In this document: positions 55,152 through 64,000 of the stretch, one piece after another
How the letters are laid out: every line of letters begins with the position of its first letter
Numbering within the stretch: position 1 is the first letter of the stretch
Source: Bicyclus anynana
Lineage: Eukaryota > Arthropoda > Insecta > Lepidoptera > Nymphalidae
DNA length: 64,000 bases
Assembly: GCF_947172395.1 (NCBI RefSeq)
Contig: NC_069100.1
Span: forward strand, 9,390,109 to 9,454,108
Direction: 5' to 3'
The notes under the pieces: generated by a model
Database searches by the model: none
What the model saw: the letters and a program-made list of their open reading frames with translations, nothing else
Told to the model about the DNA's origin: nothing
Translations under genes and position numbers: made by a program

Positions 55152-56093
55152 ACTAGTTACTAGATGTAAAAGGTTCTTTGATTAAAATATTTTAACTTTA
55201 GAGTAATAATTGAAATAGGTGGATAAATAATGTGTATGTATGTGTGTGTGTGTATCCGCGTGTAAGAACATATTGAATAGTATCGTATATTATGTATGTA
55301 CTATGTACCGTATATAGTGTATTATCTATGTATGTACCTATAACCATAATATTATATCTAGATTAATAAAATATTTTGACAAAGTATTAAGTATAAATAT
55401 TTTTCATAAATAGGAATGAGAATGTATGCGCGTGTGAAAATAAATAAAATATTATACCTATATATCATATAATCATGTTTATAATTAAATTATTGTAATG
55501 AAATGTAAAATAATAGTATTTATTCTAGTCATAGAACAACCAAGAATAATCGCGACAAACAATATCACATATGTCTTCCAGTACAATAAGGATATAGTTG
55601 TATAAATAAACTGTAAATTATTAACTAAGTAATCTATAACTATGTTAGATTATTAAATAATTATAAGAAATATTAAAATTAAGTGAATTCTACTCCATGA
55701 TTTATATACCTACAGACAAGTCGGTAGGTACTATCTATTGATTAATGTAATTAGAGTTCTAAAAATGTTTTTTTTTATGAAGATATGAGTCTAAGATTAT
55801 GAGTGAATGAAGATATGAGTCTAAGATTATAAGTTAATGTACGTATAAACAAGTTTGAGAACTTCTTATCCAAAATTAATTACTGAAAGAAATATCCGTG
55901 TTCATTTATCATCACCAACATCATCATCAAACGATTAGCTATTAAAAAACTCGTAAATATCTAAATTGGCGTGACCACCAGAATACTTTTCATATCACAG
56001 AACTTTTTCTCTTTGTCGTCAGATGGGCAGGCCATTAAAGTGCATTAGATTTTCAATTTACTGATTTGACCACAATTGAGTGCCGTGTTTGGG
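55152..56093. other. Intergenic, no gene seen
   Basis: AT-rich. A 30-bp tandem duplication (ATGAAGATATGAGTCTAAGA twice) lies at 55777-55836 and short TG runs at 55225-55250. Confidence 0.45.
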
Positions 56094-56299
56094 TTTGTAG
56101 CCAAGTGGCACGTTAATTCTCTTTGTATGATCGCAAACGCTTCGAAAATTCAAAAATGTATAGGAATGACATTTGCTATCGACAGGTCATGTGATCAAGT
56201 TGTCGATTGGATCTGTCATTCCCATACTTTTTGTTTGTTTTCGAAGAGTTAGCGTTTGTAGAAAGAGAATCGACGCGCCACTTGGTTATAGGCCCAGGT
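56094..56299. mobile_element. Fold-back MITE, full copy
   Basis: Left arm TGTAGCCAAGTGGCACG to CGCTTCGAAAATTC, right arm CGAAGAGTTAGCG to CGCCACTTGGTTATAGG, loop with TATCGACAGGTCATGTGATC. Same family as 6136-6336. Confidence 0.75.
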
Positions 56300-56937
56300 T
56301 AATTTTGTATTGCACGCCATTGACGATCATTCTCACGTTCCTGTGCTGCAGAAACTAGAATAATACGTGCACAACTATAACTGATCGTGTGTGTATTGGT
56401 CACTGCGTGCATGACGGCTCGACTTATGAAACGTCTTCGCTGCCATTTGCGCTGCAGAAACGTGAGAATTATTGACCGTCAATGGTTGACTTGTATTGTA
56501 GCTTCAGGTGGCGACGTTTTGTAATCGCGCGTGATGTAGCCCGTGGGCGCTTACGAGCGATAAATATCTCGCTGCGCTGTATGTAGAAGGTTTTCGATTA
56601 TGAAGAAGGTATTACCTATTTTTGGACCACTTACTTCGCTTTTAACGTTTTATATTACATTCCTGCAATTATTAGGTATTCAATCGTTGATGCCTTGAAT
56701 AACAAACAACTACTTATTGTAATGTAGTTTCATCTGGATATTGCCTACAAAATGTTGTTTTTACGTTTTGTTTAAAAACACCTACTGTTATCAATTCACT
56801 AGGGGACCTTTTTTCGTACAACGTAAAGTTACGCGCTACGTAACGTTATTATTCGCTGAGGAAACATGCAAATGGGAAACCAATCGCTAGATACGAGATT
56901 AATATGACTGAGTATTCATCATCTTATTAGTGCAGTT
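56300..56937. other. Intergenic, no gene seen
   Basis: 56300-56580 has an imperfect mirrored arrangement (CATTGACGATCATTCTCACG then AACGTGAGAATTATTGACCG inverted), probably another inverted-repeat element. No gene. Confidence 0.4.
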
Positions 56938-57675
56938 CAGAGATGTAACGGAGCTTCGATTCCGGTTCCGTTAAGTCGGAACTTCCGATTATTATTACAC
57001 TTTCGGTTCCGACTTCGGTTCCGATACTTTTGTATCGGATGTTAATCGGAGGTCGAACGAAACAAAGATGGCGGCGCGCGACGGCCTGTGCCGAACAGGT
57101 TCATACATGTTCAAAAACGTATAAGTATTAGTGATGATCCGTTATTGTGGTGGAAAGTAAATGGAAATACAAAATTCCAGCCCGTACAATCAATTGCCCG
57201 GCAATATTTGTCATGTCCACCGGGCTCGGTAGCTAGCGAACAACTTTTTAGTGGTGCTGGCCTAATTTACGACTCTTTAAGGAATAGATTGGATGGAGAC
57301 AAAGCATCAAAGCTTTTGTTCATAAAGTACAATACATTACTTTTGGAGTCCATTTTGATTTAATTTGTTTTAGCTTTTGTTCATTTATTGTAATGTAACC
57401 AAATGTAACACGCTACTTTGGGTTTTAATTTTAATTAAACTTTAAATTCATTAATTTTATCTTTTGTTTATTTGGAATTATGCCAATTTTTTTCACAGTT
57501 GTTTTTTATTTTATGATAAAAAATAAAAATGAAAAGAATTGACTATAAATCATGTTTTATTTGTCCTTAAACAAACTGACCCTGCCTCCGATTTCGATTC
57601 CGATTCCGATAAACCAAATTTGAAAACTCCGATTCCGATTTCGGTTCCGATAAAACTACCCCCGTTACATCCCTG
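56938..57675 (+). mobile_element. hAT transposon, internally deleted, 738 bp
   Basis: Terminal repeats CAGAGATGTAACGG and (inverted) CAGGGATGTAACGG are flanked by a perfect 8-bp duplication GTGCAGTT (56930-56937 and 57676-57683), diagnostic of hAT. Subterminal regions hold repeated CCGATT/GGTTCCG motifs. The interior keeps only the C-terminal part of a transposase. Confidence 0.92.
57088..57363 (+). pseudogene. hAT transposase C-terminal remnant
   Basis: 91 codons carrying the hAT dimerisation motif: DPLLWWKVN, then ARQYLSCPPGSVASEQLFS and SLRNRLDGDKASKLLFIKYN. The W-W, S-E-x-x-F-S and N-R-L residues are intact and the frame is uninterrupted. The BED finger and the RNase H-like catalytic core are missing, so it cannot transpose by itself. 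The upstream part of the frame comes from the 5' subterminal region. Confidence 0.9.
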
Positions 57676-58145
57676 GTGCAGTTTACCGGTAACTTTCCGT
57701 GAGTATGAAAAAGGTTGACATTAATCGAAATAACGTTATAGATTTACTGTATTATTAAAATATGCAAGGAGTAGGTATATCTACCTAATCATTGACCTCT
57801 TATAATAAATTGGAGACCGATGATTATAACAGAAAGCTTGGTAAATTCCCAAGCAGTAAAGTATTGTAAGTAGGTAAACTTAATACATTGCGTTTATCGA
57901 TTCCATATCAAAAAAATTTATTAAAGTTTTCAATTGATGTATAATATACCGTATAAGTAAGTATATGTATAAGATACCTAGTCTAAAATTAATCATGTAA
58001 TATTTAAAATTACCATACCTAAGTATATTTCCCTATATAAATTCTTGTTGTTGTAAAAAGTCTCACTACGAGTAAAACTACATTAATATAATTATTAGGT
58101 AATATAGATTCATGTGTGTCTTCGTGTATCTACTTAGCTTTTTAT

Positions 58146-58440
58146 CATCAATATCATCATATCAGCCGATGGACGTCCACTGCAGGACATAGCCCTTTTG
58201 TAGGGACTTCCAAACATCACGATACTGAGCCCCCTGCATCCAGCGAATCCCTGCGAATCGCTTGATCTCGTCAGTCCACCTAGTGGGGAGTCGACCAACA
58301 CTGCGCGTACTAGTGCGGGGTCGTCATGCACCTTGGGAGTGGGACCCCAACGTCTTTACCTTCGCTCAACTCGTTGAGATGTGTCGGTGACTTTGGTTCT
58401 TCTGCGGATCTCCTCATTACTCCGAGCGACATTCTTATAG
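58146..58440 (-). mobile_element. RTE-like LINE 3' end
   Basis: The inverted tail (CAGCCGATGGACGTCCACTG) and the region TCAGTCCACCTAGTGGGGAG (PTRWTDEI-K on the minus strand), then GTTGGTCGACTCCCC. Same family as 30878-31200, with frameshifts. Confidence 0.8.
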
Positions 58441-58953
58441 TAGTTTGTAATGCCTGCTCTATATCCTTAGGATCTTGGCTTCGATTCAGTTGAGTTGGGT
58501 TAGTCTAATATTCAGAATAAAAAAAAGCAAAGCATTATATATATATTATGTACTATAATAAGTGAAATAAGGTACTTACCTACTTAAGTCGTACCTACGC
58601 AGGTAGGTAGATACTCAATGTTAAAGGCATGTTAATATACACGTATTTAAATTTAGTATAATGCAAGTAGGCATTGGAATTTTTCTTGTAAATATCGATT
58701 AATTTTAAGTGTGTTAAAGGTTAAACTTACTTGTTGCATTAACATTACCTAACTGATGGTTAAATACAAAAATCTAAGGTTTTGCCGAGTTTTGTTATAA
58801 ACAGACAATGATATCTATCCAATACCTCTATCTATTTAAATATAACGCTTCTATTCGCCACTTTATAGATAAAGTTATAACTTTCATTGTATTTATCGTG
58901 TATCCTTTCTGATAAATTCGTTGTTTTTACTGGTAAACAAAACGTCATTTTTA
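58441..58953. other. Intergenic, no gene seen
   Basis: AT-rich, nothing recognisable. Confidence 0.4.
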
Positions 58954-59213
58954 GGCTGTCAGTCCACCAAAGCGGAGCGCGAGCAGCCGAGCCGAGAAAC
59001 GGTGAAATATAAACTAATAGGATTGCACAAAATCTCCGCTCTTCTCAAGTGGACAGTGATTTGCGAGCTAGTTTAAAAATTCATATAAAACTGGTAAGTG
59101 GAGCGGGGAAACGGAGCTAGGTTAAATAAATTAAATTTAACATATTTTATTTATATAACATACTTTGCAACTCCGTTCCGCAAACTCCGCTCGGCTTTGG
59201 TGGACAGGCAGCC
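58954..59213. mobile_element. 260-bp Harbinger-type MITE
   Basis: Left end GGCTGTCAGTCCACCAAAGC and inverted right end GGCTGCCTGTCCACCAAAGC form TIRs of about 30 bp, flanked by TTA on both sides (58951-58953 and 59214-59216). Non-coding. Confidence 0.85.
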
Positions 59214-59726
59214 TTAAATAGGTAATTCGTCTGAGTTTTTAATGCATGATCTGGGTAATCGGCACTGTAATTTAATAAATTAAACCTAATACAAAAAATA
59301 GACGTTTATACTTTTTGCTTGTTAACTCTAGGTAAGATAAGATATTTAATGCATTATTATTTAGTATCTAAATATTATACTGTCTAATGTATGGTGTTTA
59401 GATTGGTATGTTAATCAATGATATTAATTAGAGTTAGAAAAACATGTTACTTGATTTTTGGTTAAAGTCACCAGTTCGTTAATATATGCGTTGTTTTTTT
59501 AATTTGCTAATGTTAGTTCTTAGTAGTTTCATTGTAATTAAAAATAAGTAAAAAATAATCTGATCAGTGTTTTTATTTCGTTCAAACACTTTACCACAAA
59601 GTACCTGTTTATGTACAGCTTATGAATTTTTCAGTAAGCTAATGTAAATAAGTAGTTAGATTTGTCTATCAAGAATATAAGATATTCTCAATAACAGGTA
59701 GATATCACAAAGTCTTGTTTTGGAGC

Positions 59727-59949
59727 AGTGGCGTAGCTTGCCTTATAAGGACCCTGTATCAAAATATGTTGGGGGGCCCAATAGAGTAAACAAATCCCGA
59801 TAATCTCTTTAGCAGTTTTTTCACCAGACTAAGTGAGATTGTAGATTACATTTTATCAATTTTTTCTTTCATACTCTGGAGGTCCCTGTGGAAGCCTGTA
59901 GAGGGGAGTATCATTGATACGGCTGATACGGCGGTAGCTACGCACTTGT
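59727..59949. mobile_element. hAT-like MITE, degraded
   Basis: The left end CAGTGGCGTAGC and the inverted right end CAAGTGCGTAGC resemble hAT termini. No 8-bp duplication is visible. It contains a GGGGGGCCC run. Confidence 0.45.
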
Positions 59950-60540
59950 CTTATAACTCTCTGGTAAAGCTGTCCATTCTGTAATTCTGCCACTAGTAGA
60001 CTAAAAGATTGAGTTGAGGATTCATATTCAGTGTTTCTGGAATGAACGAAGAATTATAGTTGGCTTGTTGGTTACCTACTCTACTCTCGTACAAGAGCTT
60101 AGTTGCAGAATTTTTTTAGGATTAAATTTATTACAACTTCCCACGACCTTGCTTTAAAATTAACTATAAACTGGAAATGACGAGGTACAATCTTCAATAG
60201 TCAAATAATTAATATAGATACCTAGTTAGTTTACCATTTTAAATTAAACTTATGGTCACATCCCATCACATGGCGAAGGGGAAAATTAAAAAATGGACTA
60301 GCACAGACTATACAAATCTATTTAATCTGCGATATTTACTTTTCTGTGGTAATTTAGACAAAAAAAATATAGTGTCAAAGTCAAACTTCAAACTTCAGAG
60401 CAGTCAAATTAGCCGTCCGTGATGTCAAACAAAATAATAAATTAAAAAGGTTAGGCTAAACAAATTTGTAAAATGTTTTGTTTGTAGTTCATTAAGTCCA
60501 GGATTTATAGTTTTTGTAAACACAAGAAGTAGCTTACACG
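59950..60540. other. 5' flank of the ZAD zinc-finger gene
   Basis: No repeat or gene was recognised. The last 100 bp (AAAAAGGTTAGGCTAAAC to CACAAGAAGTAGCTTACACG) directly precede the ATG and are probably 5' UTR. No TATA box is evident at a usual distance. Confidence 0.4.
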
Positions 60541-61313
60541 ATGGAATTGGAGAAAGCGAAAGCTGAACACTGCAGATTTTGTGCGGAGCCTAAGAGTTCA
60601 CAAAAAATGCTGGACATACTGAGCAATGAGAAATACGAAGAAGTTACCAAAAAACTCGAATTTCTCAACTATTCTATTTATGTAAACTTACACAAGGATA
60701 AAACTTTACCAAAAACAGTATGTTTTGTGTGTTACGATTCTCTGAATAAAGCCTACGATTTTCTTGATAAAGTCAAAAGGGCCCAGACTATTTTGCACAG
60801 CATATATCCATTAGTTGACGACAATAGCCCATCTGATGATGGTAGAGTAGGTTTCGACGAGACTTCAGATATAGAATCCGCTGCAAATTCCATAAAACTT
60901 GAAGAACCAGCAGACAATAATTTAAACTTAGAGATTGATTTAAATATAGAGGAAGTTAAAACTGAACCAAAAGATGAGATCGATGTAAGCCAAGAAAGTG
61001 ACTGTTATGAGCAAAATTTCAATGTCCAGGATATACTGAATGCAGCCATGTGCAAAGTTCCGTACCCTGAAGCTACATTATATGCTAAAGAAGTCGTCAA
61101 TACAGGGAAAAAGTCTATATCGTCATGGAAAGATTATCCCTGGATTTGTTCACATTGCGACATAGAGTTCTTGGACGTAGGCACATTAAGATTACACACA
61201 AAATTAACACACAGTAAATGTAGTGCATTTGTGTGTATTGACTGTGATAGTCTTGGTAGTAAAGATTTTAATGGCTTCATCAAACATGTAAAGATTCATA
61301 GAAAGAAGCTGAG
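60541..61313 (+). CDS. ZAD-ZnF exon 1
   Basis: Residues 1-257: ZAD, acidic linker and the first two C2H2 fingers (WICSHC..HTKLTH and FVCIDC..HVKIH). The frame would meet TAA immediately if the donor AG|GTAAAT at 61313/61314 were not used. Confidence 0.9.
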
Positions 61314-63078
61314 GTAAATTCTGATTTTTTGCTATGTTTTAAAGCCTTATTTGTAGGAAAATAGTTTAGAAAATATATTAAAGAATAATAATTTAAGCTT
61401 AGAGAAATAAGTAGACTGAAATCCTCTAAAATCTAGGTTTAACCATAACCCATAAAGATTTATTTCCTTGAGGTATTTGTTAACCAACTTCAAAAAAGTA
61501 TGACGTAGGACTCAATTCGACGTGTATGTTTTGTTAATTTTTTTAATGTTTGTTACATCATAACCTCTTCATTTCTTAACAAATTTTGAAAAAGTATACT
61601 TTCAGATTGGTCCCATTTAATTTTCATGAACTTTTTTTTTTTTGTTTTAATAAATAAATATACTTAAACAATACACATCACTATCTAGCCCCAAAGTAAG
61701 CATACAGAGTAGCTTGTGTTATGGGTACTAAGATAGTTGATATTATAATATAAATATACAATTATATACTACATATAAATACTTATATAATGTATAAATA
61801 CGCACAGACCCTGGAAAACACCCATGCTCATTGGTTGAAATGAAAATGAAAATAACAAAATTGCCCATACTGTGACATAACACACTAAAAGCAGATAAAT
61901 AAAAACTTTTTAAAAGACAAATTGAACTGACTTTCAAATCACAAACATAAACAAAAAAGCAAAAAATAACATTGTATGTACTACTACAGAGAATTCTTAT
62001 TGAAATGTTGTGAATTATATATTTCAATTTTCAGAAAAAGATGTCACTACTGTGATGAGAGTATCAATGAAGATTCCTTGCCATACCACATTGAGCAACA
62101 TTTTCAGAAAATCCAAGTGTCCTGTCCAGATTGTGGGGAAATACTGAAAAACAATGAATCCCTACAGAAGCATCTCAGGGAGTACAACTCCAAGAAACCA
62201 AAAAGAAAACCTCGGAGAAAACGAGGCACTCCATTGACAATAGAGGATCTGACTTGTGGATTATGCAAAAAGGTTTACAAAAACCCAAATAGTTTACGGG
62301 ACCACATGAAAATACACACCAATGATAGAAAGAGGAACTACACTTGTGATAGGTAACAAATGTTATATGAGGAGAATTTAAATTTATATTGTAAAATCTT
62401 TATATAGTTCATATAAGTACCAAATTGCTGATCACCATTATCAGCCAACAGGTGTCCAATGCTGGACTTAGGTATTTTCTTTATGATAATTAAAGTATAT
62501 AATTACAGTGTAAACTCTATATAACAACACTAAAGGGACTATACATTTTATGTTTTTAACCAACTTCAAAAAAAGGAGGAGGTTTCTCAATTCGACCGTA
62601 TATAGATCATGAAGCATGATCATCATCAGCATGAAGTGTCCTGTCCACTTCCACTTAAGCTTCTTAATTGTTACTGCCACATCACTGACCATATCTGCAT
62701 TGAAATACATAAAAAATGTAAAATAACCTTATTAAAAAAAAACAATATAGTCAATGTTTAATTACAGATGTGGAAAAATGTTTTACAACAAAGGCACCTT
62801 AACGTCGCACATAATGGCTCACGACAAGGTCCGACCACACGTGTGCAGGATATGCAACAGGTCATTCCTCTTCCCCAACATGCTGAGACGTCATGTAGAA
62901 ATGCATTCAGGGGTCAAACCCTTCTCTTGTGAGCAATGCGGACGGTGCTTCAGACTTCAATATCAGTTGAACGCACATAAAATAATCCATACAGACTCTA
63001 TGCCGCACGTATGCCAGTATTGTAACAAGGCGTTCAGGTTTAAACAGATTTTGAAGAATCATGAACGACAACACACAG
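60541..63078 (+). CDS. ZAD-C2H2 zinc-finger protein, 5' three exons
   Basis: Exons 60541-61313, 62035-62352 and 62768-63078 join at phase 2, 2 and then 1 (donor ACAG|GTAAAT), giving 467 residues before the window edge. Residues 11-90 are a ZAD (C11-x2-C14 and C61-x2-C64), an insect protein-protein dimerisation module. A long acidic linker follows (about 95-190, with KLEEP and VKTEPKDE, a sumoylation-like motif). Then nine C2H2-type units: two in exon 1, three in exon 2 (the middle one, SCPDC..KHLREYN, lacks its last His) and four in exon 3. A basic run KKPKRKPRRKR lies between fingers 4 and 5 and may be a nuclear signal. Probably a nuclear DNA-binding regulator, target unknown. The last finger ends HERQHTG, so more fingers are expected downstream. 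Confidence 0.92.
62035..62352 (+). CDS. ZAD-ZnF exon 2
   Basis: 105 whole codons between split Arg codons: CHYCDE..YHIEQH, the degenerate SCPDC finger, the basic segment and LTCGLCKKVY..HMKIH. It opens the next finger with YTCD. Acceptor TTTTCAG, donor AG|GTAACA. Confidence 0.9.
62353..62767. other. ZAD-ZnF intron 2 with TE remnants
   Basis: Holds a MITE-type terminus AACCAACTTCAAAAAAAGG at 62558 and, on the minus strand near 62600-62700, a short RTE-like reading KKLKWKWTGH. Confidence 0.45.
62768..63078 (+). CDS. ZAD-ZnF exon 3
   Basis: Completes the CDRCGKMFYNKG finger and adds three canonical ones (VCRICNRSF, FSCEQCGRCF, VCQYCNKAF) with H-S-G-V-K-P and H-T-D-S-M-P linkers. It ends at HTG in phase 1, a usual inter-finger intron position. 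Confidence 0.9.
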
Positions 63079-63101
63079 GTAAATAAATATTGTTATAGTT
63101 A

Positions 63102-63441
63102 TCTATACTAATATTATAAATGCGAAAGTAAGTCTGTCTGTATGTCTGTCTGTCTGTTACCTTTTCATGGCTAAATGGCCGAACTGATCAACATGAATTT
63201 TGATATAATGGTAAATGGAGCTTGGAGGAAAACTAAGGCTACTTTTTGACCCTAAAATAAAAATAGAAAGGGTGATATAGGGGTTGAAAGTTTGTATATA
63301 TTTTAAAAATTTATTCATAAATCAAAAAAAAAACGAAATATAAAGTGATTCTACGTACAAAAATACGAAATATAATGTGATTTAAAGGGGGGAAAGTTTA
63401 TACTGTGTTCCACGCGGACGAAGTCGCGGGCGTCCGCTAAT
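63102..63441 (+). mobile_element. Helitron, near full length
   Basis: Starts TCTATACTAATATTATAA, then TGCGAAAGTAAGTCTGTCTG. It ends with the hairpin CGCGGACGAAGTCGCGGGCG and CTAAT. It begins 23 bp after the exon 3 donor. Confidence 0.85.
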
Positions 63442-64000
63442 ATTAAATAGGCGACATTGTGTACCTATGTAGGTAAAATTCAGTTTTTCACAAATAATAT
63501 AGAAACCATTTTTTTCGGAATAAGAAGTTGCTCAATGACCTTCCGCCTTCCAGTAAAAGTCCCAGTAAAATCGACCCAGACCCAGTATGTCTGTCTGGTC
63601 TAATCTTTGTAGATTAGACCAGACAGACATACAGTTTTAGGTGAAACATACGTCCATTTAACGTTTTGCGTTTATAACATTTTTGTTCTACTCAAACAAA
63701 TATTCGTATTTTGCTTATCTGAGATTAAGGAAGCGTGAAGTATGACTAACAGACATTTAAATGAAACGTAAATCATTTAAAAAAATCTTTCTTTTTTAAA
63801 TACAACGAAAACTTCTATTTTCTCTCCAATTATTGGTATACTGTGTTGGTATAATAGTGCGATGGCCTCTCAGTCCGGCCCCTTTAGCATTTGACCTATT
63901 GAGGATTATGTACTTTTGTAAATATGAGTAGGTAGACAAAAAAAATGTTGAAAGCAGAATTCCCAACATTAAATATCTCAAGACAAGAGAAAGAAAATTC
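63442..64000. other. ZAD-ZnF intron 3 to window edge
   Basis: No further exon was found. It contains a perfect hairpin at 63585-63632: 22-bp arms (TATGTCTGTCTGGTCTAATC core) with a 4-nt loop. Confidence 0.5.

Noticed and set aside
57088..57363. Domesticated hAT-derived gene
   Set aside because: It sits within intact TIRs and an 8-bp target duplication with no independent promoter or extra exons, so it is better read as a deleted transposon.

Overview
The window is nuclear DNA of a lepidopteran insect (moth or butterfly). It is AT-rich, has GT-AG introns, and is full of elements typical of Lepidoptera: Lep1-type Helitrons beginning TCTATACTAATATTATAA and ending in a GC hairpin plus CTAGT, tRNA-derived SINEs with GAT-repeat tails, RTE-like LINE 3' ends, and many short inverted-repeat elements. 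The best coding match is insect Gad1. The exact species cannot be read from the sequence.

Region 1 (about 0.4-34.8 kb, minus strand) is one large gene, glutamate decarboxylase (Gad1). I could place 12 coding exons (735-27905) that join without a frame break into 515 residues. A probable untranslated first exon with a TATA box lies near 34.7-34.8 kb. Introns 1, 2, 4, 9 and 10 are long and carry Helitrons, SINEs and MITEs. Intron 7 holds a tandem duplication of the tail of exon 7, including one intact copy of its 5' splice site.

Region 2 (about 34.9-43.8 kb) has no gene that I can support. It is mostly SINEs, LINE 3' ends, Helitrons and a 345-bp CCCTAC-type array.

Region 3 (43.84-48.45 kb, plus strand) is a four-exon gene for a 231-residue secreted protein with 16 cysteines in four repeated C-x3-C-x8/9-C-x1-3-C modules. 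I do not recognise the family. It is the most interesting unnamed gene here.

Region 4 (48.6-60.5 kb) is mainly repeats. It contains a two-exon THAP-domain mini-gene or relic on the minus strand (54165-54709), a 738-bp internally deleted hAT transposon with a perfect 8-bp target duplication (56938-57675), and several MITEs.

Region 5 (60.54 kb to the window end, plus strand) is the 5' part of a ZAD-C2H2 zinc-finger gene. Three exons are present and the gene runs off the window.

The genes look functionally unrelated: a neuronal neurotransmitter enzyme, a secreted Cys-rich protein and two DNA-binding-type proteins. I see no cluster or operon-like arrangement.
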